Positions 50,501 through 64,000 of a stretch of 64,000 nucleotides of DNA are shown here, piece by piece (position 1 is the stretch's first letter; each line of letters opens with the position of its first letter). The DNA is taken from NCBI RefSeq assembly GCF_003254395.2, contig NC_037648.1, positions 3,575,868 through 3,639,867 on the forward strand, in the 5' to 3' direction. The notes beneath the pieces are model-generated. The model saw nothing but the letters and a program-made list of their open reading frames with translations, did not search any database and was not told the origin of the DNA. Source of the stretch: Apis mellifera (taxonomy: Eukaryota > Arthropoda > Insecta > Hymenoptera > Apidae). The position numbers and the translations under genes are program-made.

Positions 50501-53100
50501 TTTTTTTTCATTTAAAAAAAATTAAAGAATCTAGGAAATTTTGATAATTACTCGAGATAGTAAGGAAGTACTTTAAATATGCAACTCCTGCAATTTCAAC
50601 TGATAAAAAATTCCTCTTCTGGTGATAGAAGAGGATATTATAGAGAATGAAGGAATCAGCCAATAAAAATTAATGATTTTCATTTCTTCATCTTTATATA
50701 CGTCATAAATAAAGTCACAAAATATTAATTTATTTTAGACAATGTTCAAATCATCATTAATATTTGTAAGATTTTAGATTAAATTAAATTATGTTAAATT
50801 AGAAATATCTTTTGATTGATATATTAGTTATTATTTATTATCTTAACAAAAATGCAATTTGTCTAAACAATAAGCGAAATGATATTTTAAGTTATGTTTA
50901 TCGCTGTTTTAATTTTAATTTTGAATATGACATAATGTATAAGCAATCTTACTTTGGAATTCTCTGACAAGAGAATTACTTTGTAATATCGTTTCAGCAA
51001 TTTTGGTTGAAATGATTAAAATGCAAAGTAGCAATTTTTATTTTCTCTAGAGAGATATAAATCTTTTTTGCTTCTTCCTTCGTATAAATATATAAAAATG
51101 AATGATATGGCATGATATATATAATAAAATATCAATACTAAAATTTAAGATTAAATTCAAAAATGTGCAAATTCAAAAATGAGAAATTATGTGAGTTTCA
51201 TGTAAAACGCTTGATTGAAAAAAAAGATAGAATTGAAAGAAATAGAAAATGTATTAATACAAAGAAAAATAACGAACAAACAAAAAGCATCATGTAAATC
51301 ACAAATCTATAAAAATTGATAAATCTAAAAAATTTAATAAATCTTGGATGAAATTAGAAATTAGATAAAAAACTTTATTTTTCCATTTTCTCTCTCACTC
51401 TTCGATAGGATTATGTCGCAATTATCTCGCAATCTCTATCGTTTTAACTCGAAATTAAGAAGAGAATAATTTCGTGAATGGTTTACGATGTCGATCTCGT
51501 GGAATCGATAAACTTTGATCATAATCAACTTTCGATAAGAACCGTAGGGAATAATTCGTTATATCCTTCTTTAAATCCTTCATTCAGATGGCAGAAAATT
51601 CGTTTTTTTAAATATGATATTTTGACGCAAACGATCAATTTCATCTGATATATCACCTTTAAATGGCACACTATACATATAATTTGAATCATTGCCTTTG
51701 ATGCCGTATCAATAGCTACATTGTTCCCTTTATATCGAAACTATTCATTGTTCGTAATCTATCGTAGGAGGTTAGAAATTAGTTTCCAATTCAAAAGTCT
51801 TTGAATAGTGTTCGTGAACCTCCTTCTAAATTGAGATATTCAAATTATTATGAAAATCAATGAATTACAATTGTTATTGAGAAAAACATATTTCATTTAA
51901 TTTTATATTTTCTTTTCAGATTATCAAAATGAAAAATTATATATATTAATTCACTGAATACTTTATGTAATATTTATTAAAAGATTTTTTATGTAATTAT
52001 ACACTAACAAAAAAAAAGATGAACACACGATAATTTTGTTATTAATAAAATAATTTAAATAATTATTTTACAAAATTTATACAAAGAATGTCTATATTGT
52101 ACATTAATAATAAATTTATGTATTTTATTGTTAATTTATATATTAATTTTGTAAATTATAAATTGTAAATTTGACTATATAATATTTTATATATAGACTT
52201 TTTATATTTACATTACAGATTTATTATATTTATATATTGTAAAAATATTTTGGAATAATTAAAATATAACATTGAATCAAGCAAAGAAAAAGCAAAAAGT
52301 CTAGAAAAAATATACATTATTTGTCAAATTACGAATATTAGTAAGTTATTTATAATTTTACTGTTGATATCTAAATAATAGAAGAAAAAAATTTGTTTTT
52401 TAAAAACAGTTTACTAAACAATCGTTTTTTAACTAAATTAACATCGATTCATTCTGAAAATCTATTTTCCTAAAAACTTGTTCAATCAGAAGACTATCGT
52501 TATCGATTTCTATCTTTATAAATTCTAGTTTAAAGATAATCTATCTCATCGATTTGCGTCACGATGAATCATAATTGAAAAATAATTATTTTAAAAATAA
52601 TTAGAGTAAATGGTCTAGTTGTTAATTATCGGATAAGCAATTAATTTTTTTAAAAATTAAAGAAATTTTTATATTTTATTTGTAATTAAATTATTGCAAT
52701 CTTTTTTTAAAATATAAAAAATATTTTTTAGAATAATACAATTTATCCACTTTTATTATAAGAAATAATCAAGAATTAAAACAGTGTTAAAAATATCAGT
52801 ATAAAATTATGCAAAATAATAAATAAATTATTATGTGACAATTTTTTTTATATTTGGATTAATATTTTTTTTCATTTTTCAACAATTATTCACAAAAAAT
52901 AATGAACATAAGTAAAATAATAAATTAATAATAAACTCTTCATAAATTATAATATTATCATATACTTATATCTTAATATAAAAAAAAATTAAAAATATTT
53001 TTAAATTATTCAAAAACTTTCATATTCCTATTAAATTAATGTTTATCCTATTTCTGTTATAAATATTAGTGTTAAAAATATAAAAAAAAGCATATAAATA
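50501..53100. other. A+T desert, one weak patch
   Basis: A+T-rich throughout except 51390-51800, which is moderately mixed. No coding-like frame. Confidence 0.6.
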
Positions 53101-53680
53101 TAAAGGTATTTAAAAAATATATTAAAAAAAAATCAACAGAATTTTATGACAGTTAAATGGACTGTTTACTCTAAATATATTTCCATTACAAAAGTGAAGG
53201 GATATCTTAATCGATCGTAGGATGATTCGACTTGAAATATCGAAGCTCGCCACCGCAACACGTATATCATGAATGTCATTCGGCTCGAAAGAAATCAAAT
53301 TATTGCCGTACAATACACATCATGGATTCCCAATGCTGCCAAGAGAAAACTACGGATCCCTAGAACTCAAGACATAGCGTGTGTCTAATGGGTGAACTCT
53401 CGGAAGCTTGAATTTACGACGTGATTCACGGGGAAGCCAAGAACAATGGCTTTTATTTTGCCTCTTTACTCCTCGCGGAGAGTTATGAATCATGTCGTAC
53501 AGGAAACGATGTCGTTTCTCGATATATTTTTGCCCCTGTGTGTCGCCCTGTTCGAACAACTCTGCAGTATTCTTTATTCAAATGTCGTCCCCAGAGTTTT
53601 CAGTTGGAGGAAGTACGATGTTATAGTTTTACCACATTTCGATGATCGTCGAAATCTTTTCAAACACCAGACATAGAATT
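53101..53680. other. Balanced-composition island
   Basis: Mixed composition. Overlapping frames of 60-76 codons on both strands, none protein-like. No gene supported. Confidence 0.3.
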
Positions 53681-56230
53681 ATTAGTACAGTTGAATTTGA
53701 AGGAAAAGATACAATTTTTGAAATTGTATTGAATTGTATTGAAAATTTCGTTTTATCAAAATTTTCTGGTAAAAAAGATTTAACAATAAAGATTTTTTTC
53801 GAAAAAGAATATGTGATTTTTGTTTTGTTTTGTTTTATTTGTCTTTTTTGTTAAAATTCTGAAGATATTTTTAAAAATATTAATCTTACTTAACTTCAAG
53901 ATAATATTACTCTTCAAAATTTTAACAAAAAAAAAAAAAAATAAAGTATATATATATAAATATTTTGTACAAATTATAATAGTTTCGATTGATAATATTA
54001 ATTTTGCATATAGTTTGATTGACAATTTATTTCTTCTTTTTCAAATAGTTTTTTTAATAAAAATCACTCTATGTTAATATATTGTCACTTTATTTTTAAG
54101 CATTCGAGATAATTGAAATAACAGTTGAAAGAAAATGATATCAAATGGTCGTGTTACTGACACACAAGTAATTACTTCGAGTTGTATAACATATTATAGA
54201 AATTCAACTTACAAAAATAAATTTCGAAAATTTTTTCTAGAGATAAAATAATCTAAATATGTAGCAAATAATTCGAATTAAGGTAAGTTTATTAATTTAA
54301 GAAGGAAAAACAAATCAACGATAGTTTTACGCGATATCTCAATTATTTCAAATTCAGTTCAATTAGTGAATGATACATAATTATAATTCGTAAAAACCAT
54401 TCCACTTTCTAATTTAAACATTAAAAATCTGAAAAATTTTATATCAAACTCTTAATTACTTATCTTTAATTTAATTTTTAAATTAAACTTAAGATTGCAG
54501 ATATACATTTAAAGTAAAGTTTCAAAAAAAAAAAAATAAAGTAGCTTAACAATCAGAATATTATCCGAGATTTTTAATACATCGCTTCTCAAAAGAATTT
54601 TAAATTTGCTGCAACAATATATGTAATGAAGGGAAAAATTGAGGAGAAATGTGAAAGGGAATGTATTTATATCGCCTTTTAAATTTTATTCCGATCTCAA
54701 AAGACCAGATATATTTTCTCATGTCTACATTTTAGGATTAACAATGTATCCAGCATACAGTATACACTGCTATCATTGTGTAGATTTTTGCAAAATTTAA
54801 AATACTGCTCACCTGCACGGTAGAAATTACGGTAGGAAAAAAGTCTAACAATGAGTTATAAAAACATCGCGCAAAGTACATGTCGCTTGTATAGCGCATT
54901 ATTGGATACGTGGAAACGCACTTTTCGTGTAATTTTATTTCTTTACTACCTTGTATTCTGACGAAACACGATTCCTAAATCTAAAATTATTACTGGTTGG
55001 TTGCACCAATCATTCTTATTTTTTTTTTTTTTCAGTTTACAAATATTGAACTGTTTTACTTCGATAAAAAAAAATAAATATAAATTAAAGGAATGTAATG
55101 AATTGATTTGTTGTTAAACGATACATACATTTTTTATCCGTTTATCATCATTCTTCTTACAAGTTATCTTACTTTTACTTTTAATTTTTACAAGTTTCAA
55201 AGAGTTGTTAGAATTTTCGATTTATCTTAGGATTTTATCTTAATCATTGATAACTTTTCGTTATATTTTATTGCACAAACTGCTCCTAGGTTTTTTAAAA
55301 TATTTTCTAAGTTTATTTTATTACAAGTTATTTTATTTTAAGTTTATATGGAACATTTTCACTCGTTATATTTTTAAAGAATTTTTTCTTAAAGAAAAAG
55401 TATCTTACAAAAAGTACACTTTTTAATTTTTAGATTATTACAGATTAGATTAGATTTATTATTATTAGATTATAGTGAAAACATAATGTTACTTAGAATC
55501 ACAATAATTGTTTATTATATGGGAACAGAATCTAAATTACACACAAAAATTTAATTTTTTCAGTGAACAAAGTTATCAATCAATCAGACTAAGATACATT
55601 ACAGGAACGAATAATAATTATCTTAAATGCAAGCGATTATTCCTACCATTTGCATTATGTATTTGGCAATAAACAATTGATCGAGAGGACAATGAACGAG
55701 CTATCACTACATATTAATGCGATTTGATCATATATGCGAGAATTAGTGATATTGATATCTTTATGACCTATGAACACCCAAATTATGCATCCAGTATAAA
55801 GACATGAAATTTTGGCATGCTATATAGTAACTGAAATGATGTAACAGAGGAAAAAAAAATTTTACTTTTATATTTTTAGCATTCATAATCATATATATAG
55901 TATATATTTCACTATTGTGAATTGCTCAAATTAATAATGCAAATGGATTTCTTTATTTTTTATATAATTTTTATTTATAAATAATATGCTATAATCTCAT
56001 TTTTTCGCAGTATATTGCTGAAAAGAAGTTCTATAGAATAGCATAAAGAACAAAAGAAACGAAAGAAATGTTCATTCTCTTTTTATTTATCGATACATAA
56101 TTATGAAATTTTGTCTCCAAATTGCTTGTATCTTTCACAAATGATTATTATTTTTTCTTTAAGTATAAATCTTAAATTATTATACTATATTTTCTATTAT
56201 TTAGATTAAATATTATCAATTATAAACTTA
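53681..56230. other. A+T desert with weak patches
   Basis: A+T-rich, with less extreme patches at 54700-54970 and 55600-55830. The frames at 53642-54077 come from T- and A-rich tracts. Confidence 0.55.
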
Positions 56231-57230
56231 CTTACTTATAATTTGGCTGACGATTTCGAGACAAAATGAAGTTTTGTCTCGAAATGCGAATGCCACGATT
56301 CGATCAAAAAATTAAAATTCCAATTTTTAAAAATCTATATAAACGTCCATAAATTACCAAAAACATTCGTGAATTACGATGCAAAAGCAATTAACGAGAC
56401 TTTAATACCGACCATATCTCTCGTTACTCTCCATCTTTCATCACCCGTGAACTTCAATCTCCCCCTAAAACACGTTCACACAACCCTCCGTTCATTTAAC
56501 GCCACAAATCGTGGCAATTCGCAGGGAATACAATTACACGCATTCTCTTCATGCCGATTGTCTCACCGGTAACCAGACATCTACCTTACCGACGCACAAT
56601 TAATAGCACGACCGCATAATGCGATACACTCCCTCTCTCCCCTACCAACAAGATTCGTCAAGTCTCCCCGCTATCTAAGGGGTGTCTACCCCAGTATCGG
56701 ATGTCAGGTGAGGTGCAATCGAGTCCGTAATCGGTCGGCTCGATCGCATTACATCGAATTAAGACGAGGGTGGTGGCCGGTCAATCGACCTGTGGTCGCT
56801 TTACGACACCGATTTCTGGCCCGTGTCACCGGCGATAGGTGGTAGAACCGGCGATTATCTTTGGGGTCGATCGCGACCCACGGCCTTAACACCCCTCCTA
56901 CCAATGCCTGTACCTTGGTCAAACGTCGAACCGCAAGGTCTGCAGGCGAGCCGATAACACGCAGCCAGATGCATTCGGCCGAGTTGAGGTTCGTTCGAGC
57001 GTGGTCCCTTTATCGGAACGTTGCTCGGACATTTTTCTGTTTCCTTTGTAAGCTGGAATCGAAGCGACGTCGATATCCACATACTGGGATCCGCCTTTGT
57101 TTCCTCAATACTCTTTTCCCTACTTTCTCTAGGCGAGTGAATGCCTCTCCCCGATTTTCTTTCGTTTGTTTCTTGTTTATTTTCTTGTTTACAAGAATAT
57201 TCAAAATTACTCGATCGCATTGAACATTTA
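56231..57230. other. Long balanced-composition island
   Basis: About 1 kb of mixed to G+C-rich sequence. Complementary frames of 120-121 codons on the two strands (56861-57223 plus, 56855-57220 minus) cover the same bases, a sign of low stop density rather than coding. Candidate regulatory element or unplaced leader exon. Confidence 0.3.
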
Positions 57231-59340
57231 TTTTTGTAATTTTGAGAAATTAATTTGTTAGATGGATATATACAGAGTGTTGATATTTGTGAAGTGTCGG
57301 TTTAAAAGAGAAAAGTTAGCATAAATTGAGATTAGTTATTTATTCTTTGCCGAATGAATGCTATCACTGCAGTGATAATTGAGTTTTAAAGAATTAAAAT
57401 GGAAAATAATTAATAATTTATAAAATAAATTTATATATTTTTTTATAGGATGCTGTATCGTGATATGATCTTTATTTATATTTATTTGCATTTTTCTAAT
57501 TATTTTCATGTTTATAATATATTATTTTCATGTCATATAAAACATTTTCTTTCTCTAAAGTCAAAAGTTGGATTTTCAAGATAATTAAGTATATCTATTT
57601 ATGTATATATGCTATTTTAGATATATAAATATGGTAAATATATTACATTTGCATATTTTGTCATTCAGACGATCTTCAACAAGCGATTTAAATTCACTTT
57701 GTCGTAATATGTATTTACATACGGATTAACTGCATAGCTAGCGCGCTATTGAATGCCATGGAGAAATGTGATTACTGTGATCATTCAGGATTTCTGGTAT
57801 GCTCAGTCAATAATTACAATAGTAGTGTAATTGAGAATTAATCAAGAAAGACTAATGGAAAAAATTTCTTTTTCTATTTTTAATTAGTTTCTTGCATTAT
57901 TTGAGCGATTTCTTAATTTCCAAAATTAAATTGAAACGAAAATAAATTTTTATAGTCTAGAAACTATTGCTATTATTAATAATATTTTTTCTTTTTAATT
58001 AGAGACATTAATGAGATAAAAAAAGCTTGAACGGAATATTTTTTGTTTTTTTATATAGTGAATTTAAAAATTAAAATATCTTCTAAATTAATAACTTTTT
58101 ATTAAAAGTGATTAAATTCTCTCAATCTATATATCAATATAGATTATTAACAAGGATATAATTCATATAAGAAAATAAAATTGACTTCTACATATTCAAT
58201 TGCCAAAAAAATAATAAATATTATAAATAATTTATAAATTATATTAAAATAATCATATTACGTGATTATGTTATACTGTTTTGAGAAAATAAAGTATACA
58301 AATAAGATAAGAATATCAATTATTATGTTTTTAAGATTATTAATTATTATTCCTCTAAATTTTTATTAAATCAAATCAGCACCTTCTACTTTTCCTTTTT
58401 TTAAAAAGTTTCTAAATTATATTTTATTGTTTCTTTATCAATAAAATCTATATTTTTTAAATATAACATTTTAAATATCAATCAAAATAATAACAGAATT
58501 TCCGTATGCCAATTACTGCGCGTTAATTGCAATGTTTAATTTTTTAATATCTGTATAATGTATATTTAAATCTGTATAATTACAGATACATATTGTATGT
58601 ACTATATTATAGATATTATAAAATTACTGTTCTAATTTACGTACTTGTATTTATTTATTTTTATATAATAAATTGAATTTTATAATATCAATGAAAAAAT
58701 TTATTAAAAGAAACGAAAATTTTATAAACATTTATTTCTACGTTAACTATTTATAGGTTAGGTAAACAATTACTATTAGGAAACGTAGTCAAATGATTTA
58801 TGAATGAAAACTTATAAAAAGTTGCTTAAATATTGGATACTGCAATAGAAATAAGTCTAAAAATTTTTTCATTCATTGGATTCAAAAAATAAAACATTTA
58901 AGAAATTACTTACATAATCTTACGTAATTCAAAAAATTTTAAAAGATTATGTATAAACAAATATGAAATTTTTTTTATTTTTTAATAACTTTTCAATAAC
59001 CATTGTAGAAAAATCATATCAAATAGTACATATAAAATAATTTTTTTATTATTTTAAATTTTTAATTATAAAATTTTTTAATGTTATTTTTTTATATTTT
59101 TATTATTTTAATTTTCAATTCAAAACTAAAATTGTCTAATTTTATTGAAAAAGAAAACATATGTTCAATTCAAGTTCTACATCTCATTATTGTATAAAAA
59201 TAAACAATCACAATCAATCTCTATAAAGCAATCAGAAATATTCTCCAAAAATATAAAAAATAAATCCAATTATTACTGATCGATAACCATGTTGAATAAT
59301 TCAAATTTTAAATATTAAAATCAAATATCAAAATGCAAAT
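57231..59340. other. A+T desert with a palindrome
   Basis: A+T-rich. 57362-57377 is a perfect 16-bp palindrome (TATCACTGCAGTGATA). No gene seen. Confidence 0.55.
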
Positions 59341-60020
59341 GTAATGTTTCGAACATTCCTGTTTTGTAATAATCCATGGAATTCCAGTGGCATTCTCGTA
59401 TCACGATTTGATGAACTCTCGACATCGTGGCGCGAACTCATAATGAAAATTGCCGGTGCAGCGTTCTTTTATTTCTCGCGACGACGACGAGAGGGCGTCG
59501 CGGCCTGTTAGTCACGAGAATACAACTTAATATGTTTACCGGGGCGGGGTGGCGGGGTCGCGATTTTGGATGGTGGCCAAATTAATTTCGAACGAGACCC
59601 ACCGCTTCAAATTGTAATCGACTGTTTAATCTTGGGATTGAATTGTCCGGTTGGAATCAACGACCGCGTAGCTTCACGACAGTTATTTTGGATCTTGATT
59701 TCGTAGCCACCATGATTGCCTGTCTGCACGCCATTGGATTCAACGCCATCCAGCGAAATTACAGGAGGTCGCGGAATCATCGTTCATCCTCGTGCCGTAT
59801 TTTCTTTCGACGTGCCTTATCGAAATACGGATTATGTCGTTTCGATTTTCCATGAAATTCAAATCGATCCTCGATGTTTTTTTTTTTTTTTTATATGATT
59901 TCGTCTTCTTGTTCGGAATTCAAAAGATTGATACGCGTTCCGTTACATTTTTCTTGAAGATCGCGTTACGTCGCATTACGTCCAATTTTGAAGAATCATT
60001 GTTTATAATAATGGGATTAT
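59341..60020. other. G+C-rich island
   Basis: The core at 59470-59570 is strongly G+C-rich and includes CGCGACG/CGTCGCG arms near 59478-59502. The frames at 59643-60100 run into homopolymers and have no motif. Possible regulatory DNA. Confidence 0.3.
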
Positions 60021-61020
60021 GTTTATTGAATTTGTATGAGTTAAGTTTAATAGAAATGATTCAAATACTATTAGTAATGATGGAATTAAGTTGGATATGA
60101 TACTTATAATTTTGAATCAAATATAATGCAAATTATTTTATAGGATATAATTATTTTATTTCAGTAGATTTGAATATTGTCGATATTTTCGAAATATTTG
60201 ATAGTTTCGAACTAAAACGATTACTTGTCAGTTTTGAAATTTTAAATTTTTTGTACTTTAATATTGGAATAAATCGAATATAATAATCGAAATCGAATTT
60301 CTTATAAATTGGAATTATGAGAGTTAAAAAAAATATATTTTATTGAATTCTAAGTTATTCTAATTCTAAATTTAGGAAAATAAATATCATTGTACATAAT
60401 GTTTATATAAAAAGATTTAAAAAAAAGAATATTAAAAATATACTTGAAACTATTCTTTTTTATTTTCAAAGTACTTACAAATAATTATAGATTTTTGAGT
60501 AATTTTTTATTCAAAATATTATTTGAAAGTTGATGATATATGAAAATATTAAAAATTTGAAATTATATTAATATCAAGTTGTATGGATATTAAGATAACC
60601 ATAAACTAAAAACATAAAAATTATTCCAAACAATCTTTGAATATTTAGCAAATAAATAAGAATCGAAAAGAATCAAAAAGAATATTCAAAACATATTATG
60701 GATATCAAATATGAGGAACAGAAATAGAATGAAAACATATTATAATGGTTATCTTTAAAATAATAAAATACGTGAATTGCAAATGATACCAATTCTTCTC
60801 AAGATGTATCAATAAAAATATACTCGATAGAATGAATATTATTTACGATTTGGTATTTTTTAATAATAAAAGAATCATACGATCATCAAGATGTCATGAT
60901 TCCGTATTACTAAAAATCAATACTCCTTTACAAACACCAATATTAGTTAGACAGAGTCCAAATCTGATCTCGTAACATATTTGATTACATTAATTATGTA
61001 ATTTAACAATTAATTTCACA
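60021..61020. other. A+T desert, nothing seen
   Basis: A+T-rich, no coding-like frame or notable repeat. Confidence 0.6.
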
Positions 61021-61560
61021 ATTTTCTCCTTTTCCATCTTAAACCAACGTCTCAGCTATGCAATAGCACGAATTTTAAGATGATGATACCAAAAATTCCA
61101 CCAGTTTTGAATGCAGAGTGCGTTCTGCGAAAGATACTCGAGCAGGGAAGAAAATAGCGCAATTTACGACGTGACGTTGGAAAACTTCAGAAGAGTGGAA
61201 AAGTTCTTCCCGCTAGTTTTTCCATCCGCGTAGACTCGAATTTTCCCGTGTTTTTCTCCACTTATCCTCGGAAACGTGCGCCAATCATTGCGAACAGGAC
61301 ACTTTAAAAAAAAAAAAAAATAGAAAAAGAAGGACGCGAACAGGCTCGCACGCATGAAATAAGAAAGAGATAACAAAAGAGACACAGAGCGTATTCTCGG
61401 TCTGACGCAAATTACTCGGTCCGGAAACGTTAAATGCGTCTTAAATTGCAACCGTGTCGGTTCCCGCATTTGTCTTCGTTGAACATTCTTTCCATTATCT
61501 AAACCGTGGCTTCTTAGCATTTCTGGGTCGTGGAATTATTCTTTTTCTTAAATCCTCGAT
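61021..61560. other. Balanced-composition island
   Basis: Mixed composition. The 118-codon minus frame at 61164-61520 contains a Phe run from a poly-A tract and shows no domain. No gene supported. Confidence 0.3.
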
Positions 61561-63640
61561 GAAATTTGTACTTTAAAGATGATATTAGATTGTTTTGCGT
61601 GGAATCGTCGATTTCACAAATATTTAAATGACAGTTGTTACACATTTGAAACTTGAATTGGGAATTGTTTTATCGAGTGTCTTTATTACGAAAAAACAAA
61701 TTGTGTATCATAATGATTATTTCAACATCATATTCGAGTGTTTTATATGAATTTAAAATTTGTGACGTGTAAAATTGTTGTTAATATTAATATGATTGGT
61801 GTAAAAAGTAACAAATAACAAATGAAATCGTAAAAAATAAACGAAGGAATTATTAATAATAGTCAATTAAATTAACGAAGTGTAATAATTTTAATTTTAT
61901 TTTTCGATGGATAAAATTGGATTTATTGAGTGTATATATTCAAAATAAGTACAAAAATTGATATACAAAAATATTATTTAAAATTTATTTATCAAGTTAT
62001 AAGCAATTTAAATTTGCGTTAAAGAGACAAAGATATAATAATATTGTTTCATGTTATTTTATTTCATTTAAGACAAAAATAAATTTATAATATATCTTAT
62101 AATAAATCTTATATAATAAATCTCTATAATAAATCTTAACTGATATTTTTCCATAGCAATTTTTATGTTTATTATAGTCTCTAAAATCTACCTTTTAAAA
62201 TTATTTCATAAATATATCAACATCTTATATATATAAAAAAAAGTCGAAAAGAAAAAATTTTTTTTTCGCTTTTGAATAGGTTCGTTTTTGAATAAATCAT
62301 ATTTGAAAATTTTTCAAATAGATAGTAAAATTCATGAGTAAATCATTGATAGTTATATGTGAAAAAAATAAAAGTTTTTTTATTTCAAAACTAGTAAAAA
62401 CTGAATTTGAAAATTTGCCTTTATACAACTATGTAATTATTTTTTGATTGTACTTGTTCAATTTCAATTTTATCAAAACTATGTAATTACTTTTTGGTTC
62501 AATTTCAACTTTCTCAAAATTAAAGTTTAAACAACGAGTTATAATTTTTTTCTTCGATATAGTAATTTCTATCTATATAATTTACACGTATTACAAATTA
62601 GAAATTAATCAATTTCATTTGTACTTCAAAAATTTTCAAACTTAAGATTTAGTTTAGTAATTTTATATAAGAAAATTTTATTCTTTTTTTTCAATTTTTA
62701 TTTTTATTTCTTTATAAAATCATCTTTTATTCCATTAATTATATTTAAAAATGTACTATTAATTTTGAATATTCTGTAATAAAATTATAAAAAATATAAT
62801 AATTTAAAATTTGAACAAAAATAAATATAGGATGGAATGAAAAAAAATGATAAAATTTTTTATTATTATTCATAATTTCTTGTAAATTTAATTTCTACAA
62901 TTAATATTTTAATTTACTTAGCAAATTTACTTTTATGAAAAAATATAAAAATATAATTTTTCTTCGTTAAATAATATTTCTTAAAAAAAAAAAAAAAAAT
63001 TGAACAAGATATTCAGAATATATCGAAAAATGAAAACAGTTTTTCCATAAGAAAAATATTATTTCTAAAATAAATATGTATATGAATTATTTATAATTTT
63101 TATTATGTTTTATTATTATTTATGTATATTCTTAGGATTGATAAATAGAATTAAAAATTCAAAATCGTATAATTAATATCAGATAGTGAAAAAAAATTGC
63201 CTCTAATTATTTAAATTTGTGCAAAAAATAATTTTCGTGAAATTAATTTTTAAAATATTTTAAAATTTTTAATTCTTTTTTAAAATATTTTTTTAATTTT
63301 TGATTTTTACTTTTCTTATCAAAATCATATTCATAATATGAATATGCAAATTTAAAAATTCTTATAAAATATATAATTTCTTTTATCATTTTTAAAATTA
63401 TTTTTACATAAAAAAAATATTATTTAATAATCAGAAAACAGAAATTAAATTACTAACTAAAAAATTTTTAAAAATCAATAAAAATAATAATTTTCAAAAT
63501 CATTATTCGTAATAATTTATTTTTAGTTAATAATTTGATTTAAAATCATGATCGTATCTTAAAAAAATTTAACGATCAAATTCAGATTTCAATTCAGTTC
63601 AAAATATCACTGTGGAAGTCAAATTTGTTTTTTTTTTTTC
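61561..63640. other. A+T desert with a 50-bp imperfect tandem repeat
   Basis: A+T-rich. AACTATGTAATTA recurs at 62427 and 62477, followed in both by TTCAATTTCAA and related sequence, with a deletion of about 9 bases in the second copy. Repeated ATAATAAATCT words lie at 62095-62140. Confidence 0.6.
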
Positions 63641-64000
63641 TTTTTGCAAAATTCTATCCATCGTGAAAATTAATTATCCCACAGTAACTCTGAATCATCG
63701 ACAATTCCATTCGTAGCTCAATAACATTCGAGACAAACGTTTATATCCCCATTGATCAAAAAAATCCCCTTATTTATCGGGGACATCGTTTAAAATTTCA
63801 TTTCATCGCACACAAAAGCACGAGGATCTGATCGTTCGTCGGAGGCTAAATTAAGGAAGTTACTCGAACCAAGAAGTAAATTATGAAATTCATTCGGTTT
63901 AACAGCTGCGCGATTTTAATCTACCAGATTAGAGTGGAGAGGGAAAAAAGAGTTTGTGACGAGGGAAAAGATTTAGTGGAAAAAATTTCGGATTATCCCG
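63641..64000. other. Start of a balanced-composition island at the window edge
   Basis: Composition rises from about 63640 and stays mixed to the end of the window. No coding frame is long enough to judge. It could be another regulatory island or the edge of a neighbouring gene. Confidence 0.3.

Noticed and set aside
56855..57223. Complementary frames of about 120 codons on both strands
   Set aside because: Both strands being open over the same bases reflects stop-poor composition; neither product has a motif.

Overview
The window reads as nuclear DNA of an insect, most likely a bee of the genus Apis or a close relative. Most of it is A+T-rich (roughly 70% by eye) and cut by short islands of near-balanced composition. 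Introns are GT-AG type, genes are sparse, microsatellites and homopolymers are common, and the one well-resolved gene is an insect kekkon-family receptor. The species call is inference from composition and gene family; no marker in the window is decisive.

The clear gene lies on the minus strand between about 16.7 and 10.4 kb. Two coding exons join cleanly (donor at 15517/15518, acceptor at 11671/11670, codon split 2+1) into a 725-residue type I membrane protein. It has a signal peptide, a cysteine N-cap, six leucine-rich repeats, a cysteine C-cap, one Ig domain split by the intron, one transmembrane helix and a tail of about 300 residues. The 3.85-kb intron is mostly A+T-rich. A 5' leader with two short uORFs starts at a good acceptor at 16688/16689, so at least one upstream non-coding exon should lie at higher coordinates, in the window or beyond. 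I could not place it.

At the left edge, 1294-1484 on the plus strand looks like the last coding exon of an unrecognised gene. Between 600 and 960 there is a TATA/initiator-like pair, a perfect 20-bp palindrome containing a Grainyhead-type site, and a run of short hairpins. This is the least explained compact block in the window.

From 16.7 to 64 kb I find no gene I can defend. Balanced-composition islands (for example 20.2-20.6, 21.7-22.5, 23.4-24.1, 25.4-26.6, 33.9-34.5, 38.7-39.2, 40.9-41.6, 45.8-46.5, 48.2-48.8, 50.0-50.5, 53.2-53.6, 56.3-57.2, 59.4-60.0, 61.0-61.5 kb) alternate with A+T deserts. The islands carry longish open frames simply because stop codons are rarer there; some may be regulatory elements of the minus-strand gene or its neighbours. 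Structured non-coding DNA includes a 255-bp tandem duplication with a nested 81-bp duplication at 39.6-40.2 kb, perfect snap-back hairpins at 21.0 and 43.0 kb, a 664-bp-spaced duplication at 18.7/19.4 kb, a dispersed repeat family at 7.5 and 27.0-27.6 kb, and several microsatellites. I saw no tRNA, rRNA, CRISPR array or intact transposon, and no convincing undescribed multi-gene system.
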